Below, piece by piece: positions 1-8,558 of a DNA stretch of 64,000 bases (within the stretch, counting starts at the first letter, position 1; each line of letters starts with the position of its first letter). Below the pieces are notes generated by a model. The model saw nothing but the letters and a program-made list of their open reading frames with translations, searched no databases and was not told the origin of the DNA. This DNA is from Vibrio diabolicus (GTDB lineage Bacteria > Pseudomonadota > Gammaproteobacteria > Enterobacterales > Vibrionaceae): the NCBI GenBank assembly GCA_001048675.1, contig CCKK01000015.1:186001-250000 (forward strand), written 5' to 3'. Made by a program: the position numbers and the translations under genes.

Positions 1-945
1 GGCGGATTGTCAGCCGATGCGCTCACAGAGAAAGATAAAGCCGACATTCTTACCGCCGCAGAAATTCAAGTGGACTACCTTGCTATTTCGTTCCCGCGTA
101 ACGGCGAAGACATGCATTACGCTCGACGCCTAGCCAGAGATGCAGGCCTCGAAGCCATGTTGGTGGCTAAAGTCGAACGAGCAGAAACCGTCGCGACTAA
201 TGAGTCTATTGACGATATTATTCTCGCATCCGATGTGGTGATGGTTGCGCGTGGCGATCTGGGTGTAGAAATCGGCGATCCTGAACTTATTGGTGTCCAG
301 AAAAAACTGATTCGCCGCGCACGCAGTTTAAACCGCATCGTAATTACTGCGACACAAATGATGGAGTCCATGATTACTAGCCCGATGCCGACGCGTGCTG
401 AAGTGATGGACGTGGCCAATGCGGTTCTAGACGGCACTGACGCCGTGATGCTGTCTGGAGAGACCGCAGCAGGTAAATACCCTGTAGAAACGGTCAAATC
501 CATGGCCGAGGTATGTGTGGGCGCAGAAAAGATGTCTGAGGCAAGCCTATCCACTTATCGCTTAGATCGCACCTTCGAAACCGCTGAAGAAACCATCGCA
601 ATGGCAACCATGTACTCTGCGAATCACATGGAAGGAATTAAAGCGATGATCTCGTTAACAGAGTCCGGCAGGACTGCGTTGATGATGTCTCGCTTAAGCT
701 CTGGCTTACCAATATTTGCCTTATCACGTAATGAATCAACGCTCAATCGAGCTGCACTATACCGAGGCGTGACACCGGTATATTTCGAGTCAAAAAGTGA
801 TGCAGGTTTACCGACAGCTCAAGCTGCGATTGCCAGCCTTAAAGAACAAGGGTTCTTGCACAAGGGTGATTTAGTCATGATCACTCAAGGCGATGTAATG
901 GATGTCGTTGGTTCAACCAACTGCATGAGAATTCTGCAAGCATAA
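1..945 (+). CDS. pykA: Pyruvate kinase II, C-terminal part (5' end outside window)
   Basis: The open frame runs in from the window edge, so only about the last 314 codons are present and no start can be assigned. It catalyses phosphoenolpyruvate plus ADP to pyruvate plus ATP, the last step of glycolysis, in the cytosol. Visible are the AKVERAE stretch holding the catalytic lysine, the [16 protein letters not shown] segment, [10 protein letters not shown] and the C-terminal allosteric domain ending in [21 protein letters not shown] and [10 protein letters not shown] match the type II (PykA) enzyme rather than PykF; the type II enzyme is classically AMP-activated. A strong hairpin terminator follows directly. 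The family is certain, the II subtype very likely. Confidence 0.95.
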   Translation, partial: GGLSADALTEKDKADILTAAEIQVDYLAISFPRNGEDMHYARRLARDAGLEAMLVAKVERAETVATNESIDDIILASDVVMVARGDLGVEIGDPELIGVQKKLIRRARSLNRIVITATQMMESMITSPMPTRAEVMDVANAVLDGTDAVMLSGETAAGKYPVETVKSMAEVCVGAEKMSEASLSTYRLDRTFETAEETIAMATMYSANHMEGIKAMISLTESGRTALMMSRLSSGLPIFALSRNESTLNRAALYRGVTPVYFESKSDAGLPTAQAAIASLKEQGFLHKGDLVMITQGDVMDVVGSTNCMRILQA

Positions 946-991
946 CCTTTATACCTAACCCTATTAACCACAGAGATTAGGTACGCACACG

Positions 992-1022
992 AATGAGGCT
1001 CCGAAAACGGAGCCTCATTTAT
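992..1022 (+). terminator. Rho-independent terminator of pykA
   Basis: A perfect 12-bp stem (arms 992-1003 and 1008-1019) with an AAAA loop follows the pykA stop by 46 bases. The adenines before and thymines after the stem could make it act for the converging lipase gene as well. Confidence 0.9.
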
Positions 1023-1066
1023 TTACACTTCACTTTGTATTTAGCTTATGTCGTTAATACAAAAGG

Positions 1067-2218
1067 TTATGCACTCTCTCTGCCATCAATTTCAATATTC
1101 AGTTGGTCATAGAGTTGAACCAGATTAAACCCCGCTTGAAGTCCGAGTTGATAATCATGCTCTAGTGATTCTTGGTCACTTAACAAAGAAGAAGAACGAA
1201 GCCCCTCTTTAGGCGCGATTTGTAAAATGAAAGTGTCGTCAGGTGGAGCAGATATAAAGGCCTGAGTGAGCTCAAATGTTTGATAGTGAATCATCAGCAT
1301 GTCGGCTAAACCTGAGTCAAAATTCTCACCGATTAAATGGCTTAAACGATACAAATTATCAGCACCGAACAACCAACGGCCTCCATTTAGTAGCATTTTT
1401 CCGGCAAGCTTCGATTGATGGGCGGCATTAATTTTTTGTTGGAAGAACGAAGCCCAATCCAACTTCCATCGATTCACTTTTTGCTGCCATGATTGCTGCA
1501 CCGAATTGATAGACTCTCGATACCACTCGACAGGCACATCCCCTACTTCACTTTGCGCTCTCGCTTCAATCTCCGAGAACGGTTCTGTTCGGATGACAAT
1601 AATGTTGCGAGCATTCTGACGCCACGCTTCTTGAACAGGGATAGAAGCCGACACACCACCATCAACAAACTTATTGCCATTAACGTCGACAGGTCCGTGG
1701 TACAACTTAGGAATCGCGCATGTTGCTAACATGGTGTTAAACCACGTTTCACCTAGGATTGGTAAATATTGATCCGATAGCGTCTCCACATTTGTTACCG
1801 CTGCAAACGCACCTCGCCCTCCTAGTGCACTGCGGCCTAAATCAAGATCAAGCTTGTAAGGGAAATCTTGAATCCGCTCTAACGCCCACTCTAAACCCAA
1901 GTACTGCTGCTTTCGAATATAACGAAACAGATTAAAAAATTCGGGAGACGTTGTCAGCTCGGTAATAAAAGCTTTGCCCATACCGTGTTGACGACATAAG
2001 TAAGAACATAAATTGAGTGCCCCAGCAGAGGTACCGTAGAATTCATCGAAAGGATCAAAGTTGGAAAGTAAAAATGCGTCTAATACGCCAGCGGTAAAAA
2101 TCCCTCTCTGCCCGCCACCTTGCGTGACTAAAGCAGTTTTTCCATGCCTGAAATGCTCATAAACTTTGACATCAAGCTCAGTGTGGCTTTCTGTGATTAT
2201 ACCGCTGTTACGTATCAT
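1067..2218 (-). CDS. Patatin-like phospholipase, YjjU type
   Basis: A 383-residue protein with the patatin layout. The oxyanion loop GGGQRG is near residues 34-39, the nucleophile elbow GTSAG at 62-66 (Ser64) and the catalytic Asp in VDGG near 186. The N-terminal and DGG regions resemble E. coli YjjU, a predicted serine esterase of unknown substrate. There is no signal peptide, so it is probably cytosolic or peripheral. It stands alone, converging on pykA. The family is well supported; the substrate (phospholipid or other acyl ester) is inference. Confidence 0.85.
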   Translation of the reverse strand: MIRNSGIITESHTELDVKVYEHFRHGKTALVTQGGGQRGIFTAGVLDAFLLSNFDPFDEFYGTSAGALNLCSYLCRQHGMGKAFITELTTSPEFFNLFRYIRKQQYLGLEWALERIQDFPYKLDLDLGRSALGGRGAFAAVTNVETLSDQYLPILGETWFNTMLATCAIPKLYHGPVDVNGNKFVDGGVSASIPVQEAWRQNARNIIVIRTEPFSEIEARAQSEVGDVPVEWYRESINSVQQSWQQKVNRWKLDWASFFQQKINAAHQSKLAGKMLLNGGRWLFGADNLYRLSHLIGENFDSGLADMLMIHYQTFELTQAFISAPPDDTFILQIAPKEGLRSSSLLSDQESLEHDYQLGLQAGFNLVQLYDQLNIEIDGRESA

Positions 2219-2262
2219 AGGCTCACGCCATTTTGTTAAAACACCTAGTAAAAGTAGTTATC

Positions 2263-2355
2263 TTAAGCCGTTGTAATCGCAATGATGCCAAACGACAAAA
2301 GTACTGCAAAAACAGTCACCACGATGATTAACGCGGATTTTAGATCGTGTTCCAT
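2263..2355 (-). CDS. ynhF: YnhF-type single-pass membrane microprotein (30 aa)
   Basis: A 30-codon frame starting MEHDLKSALIIVV and ending IIAITTA. It is one hydrophobic helix after a short charged N-terminus. A perfect AAGGAGGTG ribosome site lies just upstream of the ATG, which is strong evidence that it is translated. The M-x-x-DLK start and all-hydrophobic remainder match the YnhF family of tiny inner-membrane proteins (29 aa in E. coli) with no assigned function. It lies upstream of, and on the same strand as, the patatin-like gene. Confidence 0.8.
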   Translation of the reverse strand: MEHDLKSALIIVVTVFAVLLSFGIIAITTA

Positions 2356-2482
2356 AAACACCTCCTTAATATGTAACAAATTAATAACACCAGTGTGAAA
2401 TATGTTCAAGATTTGCTTAATTTAGTCGCGCAATTTTGACTAACCCATCACAATTAGCTTAGTCATAATAAGGAGATAGGAC

Positions 2483-3172
2483 ATGAACCAAAAACTCAGC
2501 TGGCTGGTAGGAAGCATACTGCTCAGCACCGCGGTAAGTGCACAAGCCAATATTATCGTTACTCCATTCATAGGCTATACAGGTGGCGGTCAAGTAGAAG
2601 ACGAAAGTGGCAATACATACGACCTCGATCCCGCAGTGAACTACGCACTTTCAATCGAGACGCCTTTTGAGAAAGGAAGAATTGGATTATTTTACTCCAA
2701 CCAATCAACAGAACTTGAAAAGTTATCAAATTCGGCAGACATCCATTACCTGCAATTTCAAAGCAGCATGTACTACCCTGTTGCAGAAAACTGGCAAACC
2801 TATATTGGTGTTGGCTTGGGAGCCTCTTACACCGATGTTGATTGGGTAGACAAAAAATACGGATTTTCGGCTAGCGCTTTTGCAGGGCTGGAATATGAAT
2901 TTTCAAAGAACTTTGCGTTGACAGCCCAACTGAGATGGTTAGGAACGGTCGTTGATAACGATACCTCTGGAGCCTGTACCCTACCTAATGACGGCTCAAA
3001 CTGCATCATTAAGTTCGATACCGATTGGATGAACCAATTCCAATCAAATATTGGTTTTAGTTTCCGTTTCTTAATTTTTTGTACACTTCACTTCGTAGGG
3101 CTCGCCACAAAGAGTGCTGGGCGAGTCCTATACAAAGCAGATAGAAAATATCATCTAAACATCATCGCTTAG
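2483..3172 (+). CDS. Outer-membrane beta-barrel protein, apparently run past its natural end
   Basis: It starts with a clear signal peptide (MNQKLSWLVG to AQA, cleavage after about residue 22). Alternating aromatic/polar beta strands follow, with glycine-rich turns, as in small OmpW/OmpA-like or opacity-type barrels. The barrel should end at FSFRF (codon 196, bases 3068-3070), the usual terminal Phe signal for BAM insertion. The frame instead continues for 33 low-complexity residues. Removing one T at 3071 would give a stop right after the Phe, and a hairpin (3096-3130) sits inside the extension. AAGGAGATAG upstream supports the start. The specific family is unknown. Confidence 0.7.
   Translation: MNQKLSWLVGSILLSTAVSAQANIIVTPFIGYTGGGQVEDESGNTYDLDPAVNYALSIETPFEKGRIGLFYSNQSTELEKLSNSADIHYLQFQSSMYYPVAENWQTYIGVGLGASYTDVDWVDKKYGFSASAFAGLEYEFSKNFALTAQLRWLGTVVDNDTSGACTLPNDGSNCIIKFDTDWMNQFQSNIGFSFRFLIFCTLHFVGLATKSAGRVLYKADRKYHLNIIA
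3096..3130 (+). terminator. Hairpin downstream of the natural barrel end
   Basis: An 11-bp stem with one G-U pair (arms 3096-3106 and 3120-3130, 13-nt loop). It lies 26 bases after the expected stop of the barrel gene but inside its extended frame. There is no T tract after it, so terminator function is tentative. Confidence 0.4.
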
Positions 3173-3644
3173 AAAAGTAACGAAGCATTCTCTAGCGGGG
3201 TGCGCAAAAGATAGCCGTACGCCCTAGTTCATCAAAATAGTTTTAAACACCAAGTAGATTATTGGATTCTAGTCATTTATTCCATACAACCAACCAATTC
3301 CCCAAACAAAACCACAATCAAACTCAAATTTAACAAGATTAAAACCAGACAACGCATCTGAGTTAACATTTAGATTCTATTGCGCTAAGTATTATTAGAA
3401 GTTAGTCTGATCAGTGAAAACAGATAAATATTTCAGTTTTATCAAACACACATCAAAACTTTAAGATTAATAATCTACTTTCTCTCACAGTAACCAGAAT
3501 ATAGCTCTAGAAAATTATAATAAGCTAGAATTAAGGATAGAAAAGCTGATAGATAACAGCGGTCCTTTCTTCCAACAGTTTGCGCAAATATTACTATGTT
3601 ACGGAGAGAGCTTCATTCCTCAGGGAGTCGTATAGGAGTCAAAT
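3173..3644. other. AT-rich intergenic region before the NSS transporter
   Basis: About 470 bases without a credible gene. It presumably holds the promoter and leader of the transporter. A ribosome site (TAGGAGTC) lies just before the ATG at 3645. I see no repeat, RNA gene or strong palindrome. Confidence 0.5.
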
Positions 3645-5111
3645 ATGAAGCGAGAACAATGGGGATCCCGAGCGGGATTCATCTTAGCAGCAGTCGGTTC
3701 TGCTATCGGTTTGGGAAACATTTGGCGTTTTCCATACATGGCCTATGAAAACGGTGGCGGCGCATTTTTTATTCCTTACCTTTTTGCCATGATCACGGCC
3801 GGTATTCCATTTATGATCCTTGAGTTCAGCATGGGACAAAAGTACCGAGGCTCAGCACCAAAAACGCTAGCGAAAATTCATTCTAAATTTGAATGGCTTG
3901 GCTGGTTCCAAGTTGGTGTTGCAGCAGTTATCGCCGTTTACTATGTTGCAGTTATCGGTTGGTCAATTTCTTACTTTGGGTTGTCGTTCACTCAAGGTTG
4001 GGGAACCGATACAAACGCATTTTTCTTTAGTGAGTACCTAAAGTTAGGTGATAACTCACCAACAGACTTAGGCAGTATTCAATGGAAGATTGCCTTATCT
4101 ATGGTGATTGCTTGGGCCATTACTTATACCGCCATTGCCAAAGGCGTGAAATCAGGGATTGAGCGCGCATCTAAAATCATGATGCCAATACTATTCTTGA
4201 TGGTGATTTTTTTAATCGGACGTATGGTTTTCTTGCCAGGAGCTTTGGATGGCGTTAACTACATGTTTGAACCCGATTTCAGCAAAATTTGGGATGTGAA
4301 AGTATGGGCAGCTGCGTACGGTCAGATCTTCTTTACCCTAAGCATCGGCTTCGCGATCATGCTGGCTTACTCTAGCTATCTGCCAGAAAAATCAGACATC
4401 ACGAATAACGCGTTTATGACCGTGTTGATCAACTGTGGCTTCTCCATCCTAGCTGGTATTATGATCTTCTCTGTCTTGGGTTACATGGCTCAAGAACAAG
4501 GTAAACCGCTAACAGAAGTGGTATCTGCAGGCGTTGGCCTTGCTTTTGTTACTTTACCTGCGGCAATTAACTTATTACCCGCACCATATATTCTTGGTCC
4601 TCTGTTCTTCTTTGCACTGGTGGTTGCTGGTCTAAGTTCGCACATTTCTATCATGGAAGCCGTAACATCCGCCATCATCGATAAGCTAAAGTGGAGCCGA
4701 AAAAAAGCTGCAAACGTTGTAATCGGAACTGGTTTTGTGGTTTCTATGGCGTTCGCAACAAATGGCGGTCTATTGCTGCTAGACCTAGTAGACCACTTCG
4801 CAAACAACGTTGGCATTATGGTAGGCGGCTTGGTTGAGATTGTATTGATGGCGTGGCTATTGAAACGCGTGCCTGAAGTGCGTAATTACGTAAATGAGCG
4901 CTCTGATTTCTCTATTGGTCAATGGTTTGAGATCTGTTTACGCTTCGTAACACCGATTATGCTCGCCATTATCTTAGCGACTAAGCTTTATGCTTTATTT
5001 ACTGAAGGCTACGGTGGTTATGATCTAACTGTAGGCTGGGCACTTATCGCCGCACTATTTATCTTTGGTCTAGTGATTAACGCAGTAAATCGCAAGGAGA
5101 CAGCGAAATGA
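3645..5111 (+). CDS. Sodium-dependent transporter, NSS (SNF) family
   Basis: A 488-residue polytopic inner-membrane protein. The N-terminus REQWGSRAGFILAAVGSAIG followed by LGNIWRFPY is the hallmark first helix of the neurotransmitter:sodium symporter family, where the broken TM1 binds sodium and substrate. About 11-12 hydrophobic segments follow. Bacterial members import amino acids such as methionine, alanine, tryptophan or leucine with Na+. Its stop overlaps the ATG of a 31-residue MetS-like gene, the arrangement of the MetPS methionine transporter, so an amino acid such as methionine or alanine is a plausible but unproven substrate. Confidence 0.9.
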   Translation: MKREQWGSRAGFILAAVGSAIGLGNIWRFPYMAYENGGGAFFIPYLFAMITAGIPFMILEFSMGQKYRGSAPKTLAKIHSKFEWLGWFQVGVAAVIAVYYVAVIGWSISYFGLSFTQGWGTDTNAFFFSEYLKLGDNSPTDLGSIQWKIALSMVIAWAITYTAIAKGVKSGIERASKIMMPILFLMVIFLIGRMVFLPGALDGVNYMFEPDFSKIWDVKVWAAAYGQIFFTLSIGFAIMLAYSSYLPEKSDITNNAFMTVLINCGFSILAGIMIFSVLGYMAQEQGKPLTEVVSAGVGLAFVTLPAAINLLPAPYILGPLFFFALVVAGLSSHISIMEAVTSAIIDKLKWSRKKAANVVIGTGFVVSMAFATNGGLLLLDLVDHFANNVGIMVGGLVEIVLMAWLLKRVPEVRNYVNERSDFSIGQWFEICLRFVTPIMLAIILATKLYALFTEGYGGYDLTVGWALIAALFIFGLVINAVNRKETAK

Positions 5112-5203
5112 CAATCAGCGCAATTATTATTATGGTTATTGGTTTAGGTATCACTTGGGGCGGCGCTGCCGTTTGTATCAAGCGAGCCATGGATAAACAA
5201 TAG
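5108..5203 (+). CDS. MetS-like small subunit of NSS transporter (31 aa)
   Basis: The frame starts at ATG 5108 inside an ATGA overlap with the transporter stop, so the two are translationally coupled. The peptide MTISAIIIMVIGLGITWGG continues AAVCIKRAMDKQ: one membrane helix ending in a W-G-G and a basic tail, typical of the MetS/MaAIMP small-subunit family needed for function of MetP-type NSS transporters. A double terminator follows at once, closing a two-gene operon. Confidence 0.85.
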   Translation: MTISAIIIMVIGLGITWGGAAVCIKRAMDKQ

Positions 5204-5223
5204 CAGTATTGCATTCCAAACAT

Positions 5224-5286
5224 AAAAAACGCCGGTATTTACCGGCGTTTTTTTAAAAAACGCCGGTATTTACCGGCGTTTTTTAT
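5224..5286. terminator. Tandemly duplicated bidirectional terminator
   Basis: Two near-identical copies stand head to tail, each an A6 tract, ACGCCGGTA stem arm, short TT(T) loop, complementary arm and T6-7 tract (first hairpin 5229-5248, second 5260-5279). They end the transporter operon on the plus strand and, read the other way, the 5294-5701 gene. Confidence 0.93.
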
Positions 5287-5293
5287 GTTTCTT

Positions 5294-5701
5294 TTATTCT
5301 AGAAACTGTATTTTGATGCCAACGGCACCACCAAGTTGTAAGTCAGCACCTTTGTAAAGATCTAGCTCTGGGTGTATTTGACCATAAAGATCCCAGCCGC
5401 GTGATAAATCCCAGTTCACACCGAGAGGTACACGCACGCCAAACTCATCATCCCATTCATACCAACCACCAACGCCAACATACCAGGTCACAGGCATGTT
5501 TTGATCGAATGTTCCACGTTTAGCGATGTAATCAAACGCCATACCATCGTTACCGATAATGCCGCGATACTTATTATCTAACTCAACAACAACACTCAAC
5601 TGTTGATCGACAGCCATACCAACAGACAAGTTCGTTGGCTCATTTGCCGCCATTGTGGTACTAGAAACTAGTCCTGCTAATAAAATTAATTTGCTCTTCA
5701 T
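5294..5701 (-). CDS. Small exported protein, probable beta-rich envelope protein
   Basis: 135 residues from the ATG at 5701 (an upstream in-frame TTG at 5713 has no merit). There is a signal peptide (MKSKLILLAGLVSSTTMA), then alternating aromatic and glycine-rich strands such as WYVGVGGWYEWDDEFGVRVP and ending GIKIQFLE. The pattern suggests a small outer-membrane or periplasmic beta protein. I recognise no named family. It is monocistronic and shares the duplicated terminator with the transporter operon. Confidence 0.65.
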   Translation of the reverse strand: MKSKLILLAGLVSSTTMAANEPTNLSVGMAVDQQLSVVVELDNKYRGIIGNDGMAFDYIAKRGTFDQNMPVTWYVGVGGWYEWDDEFGVRVPLGVNWDLSRGWDLYGQIHPELDLYKGADLQLGGAVGIKIQFLE

Positions 5702-5868
5702 ACACGTTATCAATTATTAAAAAAACATCATGCGCTATTCAAACATAGTGGTGTTTCAATATGTCAACGATGAGTAAGCGCGATGTATGAAAAGACTGGC
5801 AAAAGTAAAGATGAGTTTAGGATCACACTCAGAAAGCACTTTTAGGAATGAATGAGAGAGGAACTAAA

Positions 5869-5890
5869 AAAGGAGGCCGAAGCCTCCTTT
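5869..5890 (-). terminator. Terminator of ptsG
   Basis: A 9-bp stem closed, in the minus-strand RNA, by a UUCG tetraloop (loop bases 5878-5881). It is followed by a short U-rich stretch, 25 bases past the ptsG stop. Confidence 0.85.
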
Positions 5891-5915
5891 TATTCATTGT
5901 TATGAATGACGGTGA

Positions 5916-7346
5916 TTAGCCGTGGTTACGGATCCACTCATCCATTTCAGTTTTTAGGTTGTCAGACTTAGTACCGAAGATAGCCTGTACACCACCTGCA
6001 ACAACTACAACACCAGCAGCGCCAAGTTGTTTCAGTTTGTCTTGGTCAACAGCTGCTGTATCTGCAACCGCGACACGTAGGCGAGTGATACATGCGTCTA
6101 GACCAGTAATGTTAGCTTTACCACCGAACGCTGCAACCAGTTCACCACCCATGTCAGAGCCAGAAGTTGCTGCCGCACTTTCTGTTTCATCTTCACGACC
6201 AGGAGTTTTTAGGTCAAGTGCTGTGATTACGCCACGGAACACTACGTAGTAAATCACTGCGTATACTAGACCAACAGCAATCATTAGACCCATCTTCTGA
6301 GCGTTACCAGATAGAACTAGGAAGTCGATCAGACCGTGAGAGAAAGAAGTACCGTGTACAAAGCCTAGAGTGTTAGAAACAATGTATGCAGAACCAGCTA
6401 GTAGAGCGTGGATACCGTATAGTAGTGGAGCAACGAATAGGAATGAGAATTCGATAGGCTCAGTAATACCAGTTAAGAATGAAGTCAGTGCAGCTGACGC
6501 CATGATACCCATTACTTTTGCGCGGTTTTCTGGTTTAGCACAGTGAGCAATTGCGATTGCTGCAGCTGGTAGACCAAACATCTTGAACATGTAACCACCC
6601 GCTAGCTGACCGAAGCCATTACCAGCAGCACGAGATGCTTCATCAGCAACTAGGTAACAAGTTAGTACGCCGTTTTGAGCTTCACCAGCAGCGTTAACAC
6701 AAGAACCAGCTTCGAAGAAGAACGGTACGTTCCATACGTGGTGTAGGCCGAATGGGATTAGAGAACGCTCTACAACACCGTAGATACCGAATGCTAGTTG
6801 TGGGTTTTGGTGCGCAGCCCAATCAGAGAATGCAGAGATTGCACCGCCAATTGGTGGCCAAATTACAGAAAGGATAACACCAAGGATGATCGCTGCAAAA
6901 CCAGTGATGATAGGCACTGCACGCTTACCAGCGAAGAAGCCAAGATACTCTGGAAGTTGAATTTTGAAGAAACGGTTGAATGCCCAAGCAGCCACACCAC
7001 CGACAAGGATACCACCTAGTACACCTGTATCGATTTTCTCAACACCCATAACACCCGCCATTACACCTAGCGTTGCCGTCATGATGCCGTAACCAACGAT
7101 TGCTGCAAGACCAGCAACACCGTCGTTATTAGTGAAGCCTAGAGCTACACCTACTGCAAATAGAAGTGCCATTTGGCCGAATACTGAACCACCAGCTTGT
7201 TCCATAAGATTAGAAACGATCTCTGGAATAAAGCTTAGATGGGCAGCACCCACACCTAATAAAATACCTGCAACTGGTAAAACTGATACTGGAAGCATCA
7301 GCGCCTTACCAACTTTTTGCAGGTTAGCAAAAAGGTTCTTAAACAT
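5916..7346 (-). CDS. ptsG: PTS glucose-specific EIICB component
   Basis: A 476-residue inner-membrane permease that imports and phosphorylates glucose using phosphate from EIIA-Glc. The N-terminal EIIC domain (about 1-390) starts [20 protein letters not shown] and contains [12 protein letters not shown], a conserved IIC signature. The C-terminal EIIB domain carries the phosphocysteine in LDACITRLR, Cys419. A TCAGGAGCA ribosome site precedes the ATG. The gene lies downstream of the fab-tmk-holB-tatD cluster as in E. coli, but separate terminators and a 400-base gap give it its own transcript. Confidence 0.97.
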   Translation of the reverse strand: MFKNLFANLQKVGKALMLPVSVLPVAGILLGVGAAHLSFIPEIVSNLMEQAGGSVFGQMALLFAVGVALGFTNNDGVAGLAAIVGYGIMTATLGVMAGVMGVEKIDTGVLGGILVGGVAAWAFNRFFKIQLPEYLGFFAGKRAVPIITGFAAIILGVILSVIWPPIGGAISAFSDWAAHQNPQLAFGIYGVVERSLIPFGLHHVWNVPFFFEAGSCVNAAGEAQNGVLTCYLVADEASRAAGNGFGQLAGGYMFKMFGLPAAAIAIAHCAKPENRAKVMGIMASAALTSFLTGITEPIEFSFLFVAPLLYGIHALLAGSAYIVSNTLGFVHGTSFSHGLIDFLVLSGNAQKMGLMIAVGLVYAVIYYVVFRGVITALDLKTPGREDETESAAATSGSDMGGELVAAFGGKANITGLDACITRLRVAVADTAAVDQDKLKQLGAAGVVVVAGGVQAIFGTKSDNLKTEMDEWIRNHG

Positions 7347-7747
7347 GTTTATGCTCCTGATAAATTTATAAGTATTATTTGGGCACTAACGGCACACCCC
7401 CGTAGCCTAAAGGTTAGCACCCAATGAAAATGTAACCACAACTGCATTATATTTTCCGGCTCTAAATATATATTGATGACCCTCAAACTTTCCACACAGT
7501 TACGAAATTTAGTTTCAAAACAAGTCTTGGATCACACCCAAAAACAGCTGATGAAAAGGTTTGCATTGCAGTTATATTACTGTTTTATAAAGAGTTTATT
7601 ATTTATATAATTAATTTTAAGGCGTAAATAAAATACGCCCCAATGTTATTTTTAGTAACAAAATTACATTTGTGATTTTTGAATGTTATTAAATCAACAT
7701 TTTTAGTAAACATTAAACTCATGAGTATATCTGTTGTTTTTATCAAC
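7347..7747. promoter_or_regulatory. ptsG promoter/leader region
   Basis: A gene-free gap of about 400 bases upstream of ptsG. The leader ends in ATCAGGAGCATAAAC before the ATG, similar to the E. coli ptsG ribosome site that the small RNA SgrS pairs with. Isolated TGTGA/TCACA half-sites occur near 7530 and 7670 but no full CRP palindrome. The middle is strongly AT-rich. Confidence 0.4.
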
Positions 7748-7773
7748 AAAAAAGGAGCATACGCTCCTTTTTT
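7748..7773 (-). terminator. Terminator of the fab/holB/tatD cluster
   Basis: A perfect 11-bp stem (A6 GGAGC arm at 7748-7758) with an ATAC loop and U tract on the minus strand, 17 bases past the tatD-family stop. Confidence 0.9.
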
Positions 7774-7790
7774 ATGCTCTTATTGATTTT

Positions 7791-8558
7791 TCATCGCAAA
7801 AAAAGATTTCGGAAATTTTCGGTGGTTTTTTGTGCCACTTCAGAAAGAGAGCACGATTTGAGTTGCGCAATATAAGAAGCCACCTCGACAACATAAGCAG
7901 GTTGATTCTCTTTACCTCGGTGAGGGACTGGAGCCAAGTAAGGAGAATCTGTCTCAATGAGCAGCTTCTCTAGAGGTAGAGTCTTCACCACTTCTTTCAA
8001 CTCTGTAGCTTGACGGAAAGTGACAATCCCCGAGATAGAAATATAAAACCCCAGCTCAAGTGCAGCTTCAGCAAATGGAAGATCTTCTGTAAAACAGTGG
8101 ATAACACCACTACATTTCTCCGCCCCACCCTTACGCAAAATATCTAGAGTATCCGCACGTGCGTTTCTGGTATGGATAATTAAAGGTTTGTTAAGCTCCA
8201 CCGCAAGATCAACGTGTTGCTCAAAACGCTCTTTCTGTAACGCTGCCGTTTCTGGCTTATAATGATAATCCAAGCCTGTTTCACCAATGGCAACGACTTT
8301 TTCATTCGATGCGTGGTGACGTAGCACGTCCATCGAAAAGTCGCTTTCAACATCAAGTGGGTGTACACCGCACGAAGCATAAACATTCTCATAAGGCTCA
8401 ATCATTTCCATCATTTTAGGGAAAGAATCCAGCGTAACTCCCACAGAAAGCAGCTCGGTTACCTTTGCTTGTTTAGCTTTGTTAATAACGTCTTCCACAT
8501 TGATGTGGAGATCGTCGTAATTCAATTTGTCTAAATGACAATGAGAATCTACGAACAT
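7791..8558 (-). CDS. ycfH: TatD-family metal-dependent hydrolase (YcfH)
   Basis: 255 residues with the TatD TIM-barrel metal motifs: DSHCHLD at the N-terminus, GETGLDYHY near 95, IHTRNA near 130, IHCFTE near 155 and ETDSPYLAP near 205. Family members are Mg-dependent DNases or phosphoesterases acting in the cytosol. The start overlaps the holB stop by 10 bases. The position after holB and before ptsG matches E. coli ycfH, which separates it from the paralogue TatD. The exact substrate is unknown. Confidence 0.9.
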   Translation of the reverse strand: MFVDSHCHLDKLNYDDLHINVEDVINKAKQAKVTELLSVGVTLDSFPKMMEMIEPYENVYASCGVHPLDVESDFSMDVLRHHASNEKVVAIGETGLDYHYKPETAALQKERFEQHVDLAVELNKPLIIHTRNARADTLDILRKGGAEKCSGVIHCFTEDLPFAEAALELGFYISISGIVTFRQATELKEVVKTLPLEKLLIETDSPYLAPVPHRGKENQPAYVVEVASYIAQLKSCSLSEVAQKTTENFRNLFLR

